A stretch of DNA of 64,000 bases from Duganella sp. CF402. Lineage in GTDB: Bacteria > Pseudomonadota > Gammaproteobacteria > Burkholderiales > Burkholderiaceae_D. Under the pieces are notes generated by a model that was not told where the DNA came from, did no database searches, and saw only the letters and a list, made by a program, of their open reading frames with translations. Made by a program: the position numbers and the translations under genes. Below are positions 42,866 to 51,700 of this stretch, piece after piece (within the stretch, counting starts at the first letter, position 1; the number at the start of each line of letters is the position of its first letter). The stretch is taken from assembly GCF_900109645.1 (NCBI RefSeq), contig NZ_FOBG01000002.1, positions 186,001 to 250,000 on the forward strand, given 5' to 3'.

Positions 42866-42940
42866 ATTCTCTCTCGAAAAAAGATCAGAACACGCAGCAT
42901 ACGCCCACCCAGCGCAGGTGGGTAGAGTCTTAAGTAAAAA

Positions 42941-43270
42941 TTAATTCTTTTCGGGAACGAGGCAGGCGTCGACCACTTGCAGGTCGTTGTCCTTGGCGAA
43001 GGACAGCACGAAGTGATAGGCCATCGGCTCGAGACCGCGCAGCTTGCCGTTGACCACCACCGACTTCACGCCGTTGACCACGGTCGGCGTCACGTAGGGC
43101 GAGAACTGCAGGTGGGAATCGCGGCCGCCGCCGACACCTTCCGGCTTGAAGCAGGCCATCACGCCGCACAGGCGCTCAGCCCAGTCGCTGGGACGGAACT
43201 GCCGGCCATTGCTGGTTTGGCCAAGGATGAAGAACGAATCTTGCTGTTCTGCCGGTTTTTGAACGGACAT
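42941..43270 (-). CDS. DUF3579 protein
   Basis: 109 residues. FFILGQTSNGRQFRPSDWAERLCGV and VKSVVVNGKLRGLEPMAYHF are the conserved blocks of DUF3579, restricted to betaproteobacteria and relatives. Soluble, no signal peptide, function unknown. A TATAAT box lies ~45 bases upstream on the minus strand (43317-43312), with no convincing -35 box. It is separated from the CobD-family gene by 171 bases that show only an imperfect GGTGCAGG / CCTGCACC hairpin. Confidence 0.82.
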   Translation of the reverse strand: MSVQKPAEQQDSFFILGQTSNGRQFRPSDWAERLCGVMACFKPEGVGGGRDSHLQFSPYVTPTVVNGVKSVVVNGKLRGLEPMAYHFVLSFAKDNDLQVVDACLVPEKN

Positions 43271-43441
43271 AGGCGCGGCTGCTTCTGCGTGGATGAGGAA
43301 AAATCTTACGTATTATATCTTATAGAAGACCTAAATAAGTAAGCCCTTGATTGGCAACGTCTTTTTCAAGGAAGATCCCACTTTGGTGCAGGAGTTCATT
43401 GCCCTGCACCACGGCAATACCGCTATTGTAACCGCTTCTGC

Positions 43442-44401
43442 CTATCCGCCGAACCAAACGGCGCTCGACAGCAGCAACAACAGCATCATCCACAACAACA
43501 GCGCGCGCCACACCAGGCCCACCGTGCTTTGCAGGGCACGGATGCTCGGCTCGTCGCCCGGCATCACATCGGGCTCGATTTCCACGTCCACCGTGGTGGC
43601 ATCGACAAACTGCGCCTTGACGGCGTTTTCCACCGGCGAACCGAGGCGCACCCCCATCGCGCCGCCGCCGGCCGACAGAATGATGCCGACCGCTTCGTTC
43701 GACCAGCGGTGGGCGAAGTTGCGCCAGGCGTAGATCGCGTCCTCGAAGTTGCCAACCACGGCAAACGCCACGGCGGTCAGGCGCACCGGGATCCAGTCGA
43801 TCCAGTAGTAGGCGCGCGCGGCGAACTGGCCAAAGGCCTCGTTGCGCATGTGCTCAGGCTCGTTCCAGGCGCGCGCCAGATGCTCGGACACGCGGTACAT
43901 CACGGCGCAGGCCGGGCCGGCCGGCATCAGGAACCAGAAGAACACACCGAACACATTGCGGTGCGTGGTGATCAGCGACTTCTCCACCGCCAGACGAGTA
44001 ATTTCGGACGCTTCCATGCCCACCGTGTCCTGCCGGGTCCACTCGGCCAGCAAGGCGCGTGCGGCAGCTTCGTCGCCCGCGTTCAGGGCCAGCTGGATCG
44101 AGGTGAAATAGTGGCTGTAGTGGCGGAAGCCCAGCGTCAGGTAGACGATCAGCACGTTCCACGCGAAGGCGGCGTAGGTCAGCTCGTAGTGGCGCAGCGT
44201 CCAGTAGATCACGGCGGTCGGCACCATCAGGATGGCCATCATCAGGAACCAGCCCATGCGGCCGTGGGTCGAGTGGCCGGCGTTGAACCAGGTCTCCATC
44301 CGCAACGCCAGGCTCTTGATTTCGGCGTAGATCGGATTGTCTGCACGCAGCGGTTTCATCTGCTCGATCAGCAGCGCGCATAAGATGGAAAGAAAAGTCA
44401 T
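43442..44401 (-). CDS. CobD/CbiB-family inner-membrane protein
   Basis: 319 residues, four to five likely membrane spans. It opens MTFLSILCALLIEQMKPL; the conserved stretch HRNVFGVFFWFLMPAGPACAVMYR and YWIDWIPVRLTAVAFAVVG (DW-PxR motif) match the CobD/CbiB family, also called AmpE-like in some genomes. CobD joins aminopropanol to cobyric acid in B12 synthesis, but no cob genes are nearby and many family members without that context have unknown roles. AAGGAC upstream of ATG. Confidence 0.75.
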   Translation of the reverse strand: MTFLSILCALLIEQMKPLRADNPIYAEIKSLALRMETWFNAGHSTHGRMGWFLMMAILMVPTAVIYWTLRHYELTYAAFAWNVLIVYLTLGFRHYSHYFTSIQLALNAGDEAAARALLAEWTRQDTVGMEASEITRLAVEKSLITTHRNVFGVFFWFLMPAGPACAVMYRVSEHLARAWNEPEHMRNEAFGQFAARAYYWIDWIPVRLTAVAFAVVGNFEDAIYAWRNFAHRWSNEAVGIILSAGGGAMGVRLGSPVENAVKAQFVDATTVDVEIEPDVMPGDEPSIRALQSTVGLVWRALLLWMMLLLLLSSAVWFGG

Positions 44402-44453
44402 GTATGTCCTTAGTTCGTACGGCCGTAATGGTCGTTACGATAGCGTAGTGTGA

Positions 44454-45122
44454 CTACGCGCGCAAGAAATGGAACAGATTCCGGATCATGCCGGCGGTCG
44501 CGCCCCAGATGTAATAGCCCTCGTACGGCATGGCGTAGAAGCTGCGGCGGCCGCCGGGCAGGTCCACCGACAGGCGCTGGTGGTTGGCGCCGTCCATCAG
44601 GAAGGCCAGCGGCACCTCGAAGATGGCTGCCACCTCGCCGGGATCGGCCGCCACTTCAAACGGCGGCTGGATCAGCGCCACCACTGGCGTGACGCAGTAG
44701 CCGGTGCCGGTCAGGTAATTCGGCAGCACGCCCAGCACGTCGACATGGGCGCGCGCCAGGCCGATCTCCTCCTCCGATTCGCGCAGCGCGGTGTCGACGG
44801 CGTCGGCGTCATAATCTTCGGCGCGGCCGCCGGGGAAGCTGATCTGGCCCGCGTGGTCGGTCAGATGGGCGGTGCGCTGGGTCAGCAGCACCGTCAGGCC
44901 GGTCGGGCGCAGCACCAGCGGCACCAGCACCGAGGCCGGCGTCGGCGCGCGCTCGTCGCGGCCCGGCATCACGCGCTCGCGCGCTTCCGCCGTCCACGCG
45001 GCCGGTGGCGCGGCAAAACGTTCACGCAGCCATTGGGGCGTCAGGCGTTCGGGCGCAACGGCGGGTTCGCCGGCGATGCCGTCTATCGGCAGTTGCTGCG
45101 GGTCGAATGGTAGCTTGGCCAA
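44454..45122 (-). CDS. NUDIX hydrolase, CoA pyrophosphatase type
   Basis: 222 residues from TTG 45122, chosen because AGGAG lies five bases upstream and because the terminator of rplS lies between this point and the only upstream ATG (45179). The Nudix box is GGRAEDYDADAVDTALRESEEEIGL-like: PGGR, then ALRESEEEIG with the metal-binding Glu residues. Preceding LTQRTAHLTDHAGQISFPGG is the UPF0035 signature of CoA diphosphatases (YeaB/NudL). It hydrolyses CoA or its oxidised forms to 4'-phosphopantetheine and ADP. Confidence 0.83.
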   Translation of the reverse strand: MAKLPFDPQQLPIDGIAGEPAVAPERLTPQWLRERFAAPPAAWTAEARERVMPGRDERAPTPASVLVPLVLRPTGLTVLLTQRTAHLTDHAGQISFPGGRAEDYDADAVDTALRESEEEIGLARAHVDVLGVLPNYLTGTGYCVTPVVALIQPPFEVAADPGEVAAIFEVPLAFLMDGANHQRLSVDLPGGRRSFYAMPYEGYYIWGATAGMIRNLFHFLRA

Positions 45123-45138
45123 GTGTGCTCCTGAAGTC

Positions 45139-45167
45139 AAAAAAAAGGGCGCCCAGAGGCGCCCTTT
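45139..45167 (-). terminator. Rho-independent terminator of the rpsP-rimM-trmD-rplS operon
   Basis: Minus strand: stem GGGCGCC / GGCGCCC with A/T flanks, four-base loop, then eight T, starting 18 bases after the rplS stop. Confidence 0.9.
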
Positions 45168-45185
45168 CTCCAAACACAACCGATA

Positions 45186-45569
45186 TTAAACGGCTGCTTT
45201 CGCCGCTGGGCGACGGTTTGGCAGTTTTTCTTTGATACGTGCCGATTTACCCGAACGATCGCGCAGGTAGTACAGTTTAGCGCGACGTACGTCACCGCGG
45301 CGTTTCACTTCGATCGAAGCGATCAGCGGCGAGAACAGCTGGAAGGTACGCTCAACGCCTTCGCCGGACGAGATCTTACGAACGATGAAGTTCGAGTTCA
45401 GGCCACGGTTACGACGGGAGATAACAACGCCTTCGTAAGCCTGGGCGCGCTTGCGGGTGCCTTCGACTACGTTCACGTTGACTACCACGGTATCGCCAGG
45501 TGCAAAATCAGGAATGTTTTTGCCCAGGCGAGCGATTTCTTCTTGCTCGAGTTGTTGAATCAGGTTCAT
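45186..45569 (-). CDS. rplS: 50S ribosomal protein L19
   Basis: 127 residues from ATG 45569 (MNLIQQLEQEEIARL), the standard start. FAPGDTVVVNVNVVEG, RKRAQAYEGVVISRRNRG and RRAKLYYLRDRSGKSARIKE are conserved L19 blocks. It sits at the 30S-50S interface. Last gene of the ribosomal operon, 84 bases after trmD, with a terminator behind. Confidence 0.97.
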   Translation of the reverse strand: MNLIQQLEQEEIARLGKNIPDFAPGDTVVVNVNVVEGTRKRAQAYEGVVISRRNRGLNSNFIVRKISSGEGVERTFQLFSPLIASIEVKRRGDVRRAKLYYLRDRSGKSARIKEKLPNRRPAAKAAV

Positions 45570-45653
45570 TTTTAATGACTCCAAAAACCATCTTGCTGGC
45601 GCGCTATGAGTAAAAACTCGGCCCAGTAGAGGATGGGGTTATAACAGACAGGC

Positions 45654-46400
45654 TCAGAGGCCTGCCAAAAATTGCTCGTCGCGCTTGGTGAGCAGTCCCG
45701 CCTCACGCGCTTTGATAAGCAAATCCGGTCGCTTGCGCGCGGTCGCCTCCAGCATGCGCTGGCGACGCCATTTTTCGATCTCGGCGTGGTTGCCGCCCAT
45801 CAGGACTGGCGGTACTGCCACGCCTTCATACGTTTCCGGCCGCGTGTAGTGCGGCGAATCGAGCAAGCCGTTGAAGAAGCTGTCTTCAATCGCCGAGGCG
45901 TCGGTGTTCAATACGCCGGGAATCAGGCGGATCACCGCATCCATCAAGGCCATCGCCGGCAGCTCGCCGCCGGACAGCACGAAATCGCCAAGGCTGATTT
46001 CTTCATCGACCACCCGGTCCAGCAAACGCTGGTCCACCGCTTCGTAGCGGCCGCACAGGATCACCAGACCGGGCTCCTGCTTCAGCTGCATCACACGCTC
46101 ATGCGTCAACTGCTTGCCCTGGGGCGACATGAACACCACGCGCGGCGCTGGCAGACCGGCGTCGGTCTGGCGCTGCCTGGCGGCGGCAATGGTCTGCTCC
46201 AGCGGCTTGGCCATCATCACCATGCCGGGGCCGCCGCCATACGGGCGATCATCCACGGTGCGGTGATTGTCGGTGGTGAAATCACGCGGATTCCACAGCG
46301 ACAGGCCACATTTATTCTGTTCAAACGCACGCCGGGTCACACCCGACTGCGTAATTGCGGCAAACATTTCCGGGAACAGGGTTACGACATCAAATTGCAT
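45654..46400 (-). CDS. trmD: tRNA (guanine-N1-)-methyltransferase
   Basis: 248 residues. MQFDVVTLFPEMF start, DDRPYGGGPGMVMM, CGRYEAVDQRLLD and SLGDFVLSGGELPAMAL form the trefoil-knot SAM site. It methylates G37 of tRNAs to prevent frameshifting. GAGGGCGG precedes the ATG. Third gene of the operon. Confidence 0.97.
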   Translation of the reverse strand: MQFDVVTLFPEMFAAITQSGVTRRAFEQNKCGLSLWNPRDFTTDNHRTVDDRPYGGGPGMVMMAKPLEQTIAAARQRQTDAGLPAPRVVFMSPQGKQLTHERVMQLKQEPGLVILCGRYEAVDQRLLDRVVDEEISLGDFVLSGGELPAMALMDAVIRLIPGVLNTDASAIEDSFFNGLLDSPHYTRPETYEGVAVPPVLMGGNHAEIEKWRRQRMLEATARKRPDLLIKAREAGLLTKRDEQFLAGL

Positions 46401-46435
46401 GGCGAACCGCCCTCAATGTTTTACGCTTGGTAAAC

Positions 46436-46975
46436 TTAGTAATCAAGGCCCCAGTCGACAGTGATCTTCCTGGCTTCCTTGTCCACCTTGATGATGAACG
46501 CGTCCACAAATGGGATCAGGCGCTCTTGCGCCTCGTCTTCTGCGGCGGTGATGCGCAAGATCGACTGCGGACCATTGCTCATCATGTCAGACACCTTACC
46601 CAGGTGCTCACCTTGCAGATTCTCTACTTCCAGGCCGATCAACTCGGCCCAGTAAAACTCATCGCCGGACAAGGCCGGGAAGCGGCTCTGCGGGATAAAC
46701 ACTGCGGCGCCCTTGAGCGCTTCAGCACTGTCCCGGTCAGACACGCCAACCAGGCGCGCTACGACATCGCCGCCATGCAGTTTGCACTGCTGGACGTCCA
46801 CATCGCGCATCGCCGGTTTATCGAGCCACCAGGTTTTGACCTTGAGGAGTGCATCCGCATCTTCCGAGAAAGGACGAATCCTGACCCAGCCAGCAACGCC
46901 ATAAGCACCGAAGACAAAGCCTACCTGTGCCAGATCGTCGGGGATTTGCACCCCGGATGCATTCTTATCGGTCAA
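46436..46975 (-). CDS. rimM: 16S rRNA processing protein RimM
   Basis: 179 residues. The N-terminal half has VGFVFGAYGVAGWVRIRPF and the C-terminal PRC barrel EFYWAELIGLEVENLQG and LIPFVDAFIIKVD. It binds S19 and helps mature the 30S head. It starts 18 bases after rpsP. The ~15-residue N-terminal extension before the RimM fold is unusual but small. Confidence 0.95.
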   Translation of the reverse strand: MTDKNASGVQIPDDLAQVGFVFGAYGVAGWVRIRPFSEDADALLKVKTWWLDKPAMRDVDVQQCKLHGGDVVARLVGVSDRDSAEALKGAAVFIPQSRFPALSGDEFYWAELIGLEVENLQGEHLGKVSDMMSNGPQSILRITAAEDEAQERLIPFVDAFIIKVDKEARKITVDWGLDY

Positions 46976-46993
46976 ACCGGTAACCAGACAGAC

Positions 46994-47245
46994 TTAGGCT
47001 GCTGCTTTTTTGTTCTGGGCGACCAGACGAGCAACGGTAGGCGACAGTTGTGCGCCGACGGATTCCCAGTGAGCCAGACGGTCAGCGGTAATACGCAGAG
47101 CAACTTCCTGGCCCGAAGCCATTGGGTTGTAGAAGCCAATACGCTCGATGAAACGGCCATCGCGACGATTGCGCGAATCAGTTGCAACGATGTTGAAGAA
47201 AGGGCGCTTCTTGGCACCACCACGAGCTAAACGAATAACGACCAT
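46994..47245 (-). CDS. rpsP: 30S ribosomal protein S16
   Basis: 83 residues. MVVIRLARGGAKKRPFFNIV and RDGRFIERIGFYNPMA are the S16 signature. First gene of rpsP-rimM-trmD-rplS, with a sigma-70 promoter just upstream. Confidence 0.98.
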   Translation of the reverse strand: MVVIRLARGGAKKRPFFNIVATDSRNRRDGRFIERIGFYNPMASGQEVALRITADRLAHWESVGAQLSPTVARLVAQNKKAAA

Positions 47246-47287
47246 AATATTTCCAAAAAATTTGTGCTAGGACGGAAAAAGCCGCAA

Positions 47288-47317
47288 ATTATAGCAAGCT
47301 TTGCCGCGAGGCAGCAA
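47288..47317 (-). promoter_or_regulatory. Promoter of the rpsP operon
   Basis: Minus strand TTGCTG (47317-47312), 18-base spacer, perfect TATAAT (47293-47288), preceded by GC. The predicted start is ~35 bases before rpsP. The rest of the 222-base gap shows only a GGGCAAG / CTTGCCC hairpin (47383-47399) without a T-run. Confidence 0.65.
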
Positions 47318-47467
47318 GCGTTAATGAAATAATTGGGCATGTTGGGGTAATCAAAGATTATCCCTTGTTCCGGCGCTGGGGGCAAGTGGCTTGCCCGTAA
47401 AAAAGGCGTGCCGGGGGCCGTATTATGCCTGATACTGGTGGCTCACTGACTATTTTGCTGAACAACC

Positions 47468-47896
47468 ATGACTGTTTTGCACCAGCCCCGTCACAAAAAC
47501 AAGACAATCGCCGCCCTGCTCGCCTTCCTGTTTGGCGGCCTCGGGCTGCAAAGGCTGTATCTGGGCGGCTGGCGCGACCGCTGGCTGTGGCTGCATCTGG
47601 CCAGCCTGCCGGCGGCCTGGCTGGTGGCGCTGGCGGCGCCCGGCGCCAACGGCTTCTACCAGCTGCTGCCCATCATCGTCTCCGGCCTGGCCGGCTTCCT
47701 CGAAGCGCTGGTGCTGGGCCTGACGCCGGACGACAAGTGGGACGCGCGCCACAACCCGCAATCGGGCCGCCAGTCGGACACACGCTGGCCGCTGGCCGTG
47801 GTGCTGGTGGCCAGCATGATGATCGGCGCCGGCAGTCTGATTGCGACGATTTCTCGCCTGTTTGACTTGCTGTACACTGGTGGGGCTTACGGTTAA
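47468..47896 (+). CDS. TM2-domain membrane protein
   Basis: 142 residues. NKTIAALLAFLFGGLGLQRLYLGG is a textbook TM2 start; three likely spans follow, the last at ~108-130. A polar loop (LTPDDKWDARHNPQSGRQ) separates spans two and three. Function of TM2 proteins in bacteria is unknown. It is 14 bases ahead of the glycine-zipper gene, forming an operon with it and the proline dehydrogenase gene. Confidence 0.83.
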   Translation: MTVLHQPRHKNKTIAALLAFLFGGLGLQRLYLGGWRDRWLWLHLASLPAAWLVALAAPGANGFYQLLPIIVSGLAGFLEALVLGLTPDDKWDARHNPQSGRQSDTRWPLAVVLVASMMIGAGSLIATISRLFDLLYTGGAYG

Positions 47897-47910
47897 CAAG
47901 GAGAACAAGC

Positions 47911-48507
47911 ATGCACAACCGTTCCATCACTACCGCCGTGCTGGTGGCCGCCCTGGCCTCCACCTCGATCGCACAGGCGCAAAGTCCAAAAGACCAATTC
48001 AACGCCGAGAACAAGCGCATCGCCACGCGCTATGCCGAGGATAAAAAACTCTGCAGCGAAGAACCGGATTCCGGCCAGCGCATGCAATGCCTGCGCGACG
48101 CCAAGGCCGAGTTCGACAAATCGACGGCAATGGCCAAGGCCCAGTACAAGGCCAGCCCGGCCAAGCCGGGTGACTGCCGCGACTGCGGCAAGGTCACGCA
48201 AGTGGTGACCGGCGAGAAGGCCGGCGAAGGCAGCGCGCTGGGCATGATCGCCGGCGGCGTGGCGGGCGCCCTGCTGGGCAACCAGGTCGGCAGCGGCCAC
48301 GGCCGCCAGCTGGCGACGGTGGCCGGTGCCGCCGGCGGCGCCTACGCCGGCAAGAAGGTCGAAGAAAAAGCCAAGGCCACCAAGCAATGGACCGTGCACG
48401 TGCAATACGACGACGGCCGCCAGGCCAGCTTCCACTTCGACCATGACCCACAAATGATGAGCGGCGACCGCGTGCAAAACGCCAACGGCAGCATCATCCG
48501 CCGATAA
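47911..48507 (+). CDS. Glycine-zipper 2TM envelope protein
   Basis: 198 residues. A signal peptide ends at ...STSIAQAQ; no lipobox Cys is present. A Cys-containing charged region (KLCSEEPDSGQRMQCLRDAK, CRDCGK) precedes the glycine zipper GMIAGGVAGALLGNQVGSGHG and GAAGGAYAGKKVEE, typical of the Rick_17kDa/SlyB fold. The C-terminus VHVQYDDGRQASFHFD is a beta domain of the 2TM family. Likely an outer-membrane or periplasmic stability factor. AAGGAG before ATG. Confidence 0.83.
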   Translation: MHNRSITTAVLVAALASTSIAQAQSPKDQFNAENKRIATRYAEDKKLCSEEPDSGQRMQCLRDAKAEFDKSTAMAKAQYKASPAKPGDCRDCGKVTQVVTGEKAGEGSALGMIAGGVAGALLGNQVGSGHGRQLATVAGAAGGAYAGKKVEEKAKATKQWTVHVQYDDGRQASFHFDHDPQMMSGDRVQNANGSIIRR

Positions 48508-48514
48508 GGACCAT

Positions 48515-49492
48515 ATGACAGCACCCACCTTCCCTACCGAATGGCAAGCACTGGTTGACCAGGCGGCCGGCGCCTTGCGCGCGCTGGCGTTGGATGAAAC
48601 GGCCAAGGAAAAGTTCTGCAACGATCCGCTGCTGCGGCCGTTTATGCACAAGGTGTCGCAGCGCTATGTGGCCGGACAGACGGTAGAGGAAGCGCTGCGG
48701 CGCGTCGCGCAAATCATCGCGCGCGGCCATGCGGCGTCGGCCGAGTACATGGGCGAGAGTGTGCGCGACGAAGCGTTCGCGATGGCCGAGACCGAGGTGT
48801 TCATGGAGCTGGTCCAAGCCATCGGCCAGCGCAACCTGAATTGCTCGATCTCGTTCGACCTCTCGCACATCGGCTCGCTGGTGGACAGCGAACTGGGCTA
48901 CCGCAACGCGCGCCGCATTGCGCTGGCCGCCGCCGAAATCAACCGCGAGGTGATGATTTCGATGGAAGGCATCGACCGCGCCGACGACATCTACGCCATC
49001 TACACGCGGCTGCATCAAGAGGATGATCTGCGCAATGTCGGCATCACCGTACCGGCCAAGCGCCACCGCACGGCGCAGGACTTGCCGGCGCTGATGAAGC
49101 TGCCGGGCCGCATCCGGCTGGTGAAAGGCGCGTTCCTGGAGCCGGAAGGCGTGGCCTATGGCCGCAACAGCCCCGAGCTGGCAACCGCCTACCGCCGCTA
49201 CGCGCAAGAGCTGCTACTGAGCGGCCACAAGTGCGCGATCGCCACCCATGACCGCAGCATCCAGGCCAACCTCGTCGACCTGATCGCGCAGGAACGCATC
49301 GACCCGCGCTGGTTTGAATTTGAATCGCTGATCGGCCTCGGCACCGAGCAGATCGACGCCCTGCAGGCGCGCGGCTTCCCCACCCGCGAATACGCGGTGT
49401 TCGGACAGGAACATTTCCTCTACGTGCTGAACCGCATCGCCGAGGAACCCATCCGGGTCTACCAGGCCATCCTCGACCTCAATGCAGGCTGA
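48515..49492 (+). CDS. Monofunctional proline dehydrogenase
   Basis: 325 residues of PRODH TIM-barrel: MLETE-like segment FAMAETEVFMELVQAIG, ISFDLSHIGSLVDSELG, VMISMEGIDRADDIYAIY, RIRLVKGAFLEP, KCAIATHDRSI and the C-terminal FEFESLIGLGTEQ. These are the FAD- and substrate-binding blocks of proline oxidases. It oxidises proline to P5C and passes electrons to the quinone pool. No P5C dehydrogenase domain is fused. It starts seven bases after the glycine-zipper gene. Confidence 0.85.
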   Translation: MTAPTFPTEWQALVDQAAGALRALALDETAKEKFCNDPLLRPFMHKVSQRYVAGQTVEEALRRVAQIIARGHAASAEYMGESVRDEAFAMAETEVFMELVQAIGQRNLNCSISFDLSHIGSLVDSELGYRNARRIALAAAEINREVMISMEGIDRADDIYAIYTRLHQEDDLRNVGITVPAKRHRTAQDLPALMKLPGRIRLVKGAFLEPEGVAYGRNSPELATAYRRYAQELLLSGHKCAIATHDRSIQANLVDLIAQERIDPRWFEFESLIGLGTEQIDALQARGFPTREYAVFGQEHFLYVLNRIAEEPIRVYQAILDLNAG

Positions 49493-49721
49493 ACTGGTAA
49501 AGCGCCTCCAGGCTCGCCTCGGTTGAGCGCGACGACGGACGGGCGCCAGCCGCCACCGCCCAGGCCAGCACCCATTGCCCGGCCCGAATCTCGTCGGCGA
49601 ACGTCTCGGCGAGCAACAAGCGCTGCGCGGCGGCGCTCATGCGCTTGATGGCATATGCCTTGCGGCCGGTGGTGGGAACGGTGGAAGTGGCGGGAACGGC
49701 AGGGACAAAGATAGGTTTCAT
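49479..49721 (-). CDS. Hypothetical small protein convergent with proline dehydrogenase
   Basis: 80 residues from ATG 49721. A Pro/Thr-rich start (MKPIFVPAVPATSTVPTTGR) is followed by a helical segment (RMSAAAQRLLLAETFADEI) and WVLAWAVAAGARPSS. The last 14 bases overlap the end of the proline dehydrogenase gene in the opposite direction. No family recognised; coding status is likely but not certain. Confidence 0.45.
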   Translation of the reverse strand: MKPIFVPAVPATSTVPTTGRKAYAIKRMSAAAQRLLLAETFADEIRAGQWVLAWAVAAGARPSSRSTEASLEALYQFSLH

Positions 49722-49833
49722 GCTGGCCTCATTAAAGAATATCCAGCTTGTACGCAGCGAACGGCGTATCGGATTCAACGTGTTGCGCGCCATCGTCTCC
49801 GTGCATGCCGGGGACGATGGCGGTGTGTAGCGC

Positions 49834-51624
49834 TTAGAACTGCTCGATATCGAGCGCCAGCACGCCGGCGCTGCCTTCGATGATCGAAGTGCGGATGCCC
49901 GACGATTGGGTCAGGAAGTGGTCGGCGAAGAAGCGCGTGGTCGCGATCTTGGCCTTGTAGAAGCTGGCATCGCCATCGCCGGCGCTCAGCTTCTGCTGCG
50001 AGATCACCGCCGCGCGCGCCATCTGCCAGCCACCCAGCACGATGCCAGCCAGCTTCAGGTACGGCACGCTGCCCGAGAACACGCCCTTGATGTCGGCCTT
50101 GATGTTGGCCACCACGTAGTCCACCACCGCTTCCAGATCCGCCGCGCCCTGCGCCAGGTGCTTGCGGATGGCCGCGAAGTCGGCGCCGTCCAGCTTGGCC
50201 AGTTCCGCCTCCGTCGCACGCACTTGCGCGATCAGGCCCTTGGCCACCTTGCCCGCGTCGCGCACGGTCTTGCGGCCGATCAGGTCGTTCGCCTGGATCG
50301 CGGTCGTGCCTTCGTAGATGGTCAGGATCTTGGCGTCGCGGTAGTGCTGCGCCGCGCCGGTTTCTTCGATGAAGCCCATGCCGCCGTGGATCTGCACGCC
50401 GTCGCGGGTCACGTCTTGCGACAGCTCGGTCGACCAGCCCTTGATGATCGGCACCAGGTATTCGTACACCGCCTGGTTCTCGGCGCGCACGGCGGCGTCG
50501 GCGCTGTGGTGCGCGGCGTCGTACAGCGCGGCGCCAACGTAGGCCAGCGCACGCGCGGCTTCGGTCTGCGAACGCATATTCATCAGCAGGCGGCGCACGT
50601 CCGGATGGTTGATGATCGCCACACCGGCCGGCGAACCGTTCAGGTCGCGCGACTGCACGCGGTCCTTGGCATACGCCAGCGCGTGCTGGTATGCGTGCTC
50701 GGACAGGCCGATACCCTGCATGCCAACGCCGAAACGGGCCGCGTTCATCATGATGAACATGTACTCCAGGCCACGGTTCTCTTCGCCCACCAGCGTGCCG
50801 ATGGCGCCGCCGTTGTCGCCGAATTGCAGCACGGCGGTTGGCGAGGCCTTGATGCCCAGCTTGTGTTCGATCGACACGCAGTGCGCATCGTTGCGCGCGC
50901 CCAGCGAGCCGTCTTTATTGACCATGAACTTCGGCACGATGAACAGCGAAATGCCCTTCACGCCCGCCGGCGCATCCGGCGTACGCGCCAGCACCAGGTG
51001 GACGATGTTTTCGGTCATGTCGTGCTCACCGTAGGTGATGAAGATCTTGGTGCCGAAAATCTTGTAGGTGCCATCGCCCTGCGGCTCGGCGCGGGTGCGC
51101 ACGGCGGCCAGGTCGGAACCGGCCTGCGGCTCGGTCAGGTTCATGGTGCCGGTCCACTTGCCGGTCACCAGCGGCTCCAGGTAGGTGGCTTTCTGCTCGT
51201 CGCTGCCGGCGGTCAGCAGCGCTTCGATGGCGCCGTCCGACAGCAGCGGGCACAGTGCGAACGCCAGGTTGGCGCCGTGCAGCATTTCCACGCACGGGGT
51301 ACCAACCAGCTTCGGCAGGCCCTGGCCGCCGAAGTCGGTCGGGTGCTGCAGGCCCTGCCAGCCGGCGTCGGCGAACTGGCGGAAGGCTTCCTTGAAGCCC
51401 TTGGTGGTGGTGACGTTGCCGTCTTTCCAGAAGCTTGGGTCCTTGTCGCCCGCATGGTTCAGCGGTGCGATTTCACCGGCCACGAATTTTGCGCTTTCTT
51501 CCAGCACGGCTTCGGCGGTTTCCGGGGTGGCGTCCTCGCAGCCCGGCAGTTCGCTCACGGCTTGCAGGTTGGCCAGTTCGTTCATCACGAACAGCATGTC
51601 TTTGATCGGTGCTTGATATGGCAT
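49834..51624 (-). CDS. Acyl-CoA dehydrogenase (long, DmdC-like)
   Basis: 596 residues from ATG 51624. Middle-domain motifs GTMNLTEPQAGSDLAAVRT and IFGTKIFITYGEHD, then YRDAKILTIYEGTTAIQAND holding the C-terminal signature. The catalytic base region is VQIHGGMGFIEETGAAQ. Length ~600 with an extra C-terminal domain matches the 3-methylmercaptopropionyl-CoA dehydrogenase / AcdA group; the real acyl substrate is open. Electrons go to ETF, whose genes (etfB-etfA) lie just upstream in the same operon (76-base gap). Confidence 0.9.
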   Translation of the reverse strand: MPYQAPIKDMLFVMNELANLQAVSELPGCEDATPETAEAVLEESAKFVAGEIAPLNHAGDKDPSFWKDGNVTTTKGFKEAFRQFADAGWQGLQHPTDFGGQGLPKLVGTPCVEMLHGANLAFALCPLLSDGAIEALLTAGSDEQKATYLEPLVTGKWTGTMNLTEPQAGSDLAAVRTRAEPQGDGTYKIFGTKIFITYGEHDMTENIVHLVLARTPDAPAGVKGISLFIVPKFMVNKDGSLGARNDAHCVSIEHKLGIKASPTAVLQFGDNGGAIGTLVGEENRGLEYMFIMMNAARFGVGMQGIGLSEHAYQHALAYAKDRVQSRDLNGSPAGVAIINHPDVRRLLMNMRSQTEAARALAYVGAALYDAAHHSADAAVRAENQAVYEYLVPIIKGWSTELSQDVTRDGVQIHGGMGFIEETGAAQHYRDAKILTIYEGTTAIQANDLIGRKTVRDAGKVAKGLIAQVRATEAELAKLDGADFAAIRKHLAQGAADLEAVVDYVVANIKADIKGVFSGSVPYLKLAGIVLGGWQMARAAVISQQKLSAGDGDASFYKAKIATTRFFADHFLTQSSGIRTSIIEGSAGVLALDIEQF

Positions 51625-51700
51625 CTTATGTCTCCAAGAAAAAGGCCACGGCAACCCGGCGTTCCGGATCAGCGTGGCCTGAGTAATGCTTTATGCGGGT

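Noticed and set aside
43385..43410. GGTGCAGG / CCTGCACC hairpin between the CobD-family and DUF3579 genes, considered as terminator
   Set aside because: Ten-base loop and no T-run; probably chance or a weak structure.
43320..43511. A 63-codon minus-strand frame between the CobD-family and DUF3579 genes
   Set aside because: It begins inside the CobD-family gene and has no ribosome site; its end looks protein-like but evidence is too thin.
47383..47399. Hairpin GGGCAAG / CTTGCCC upstream of rpsP, considered as a terminator or small RNA
   Set aside because: No T-run on either side in the right orientation, and no promoter or known RNA pattern.
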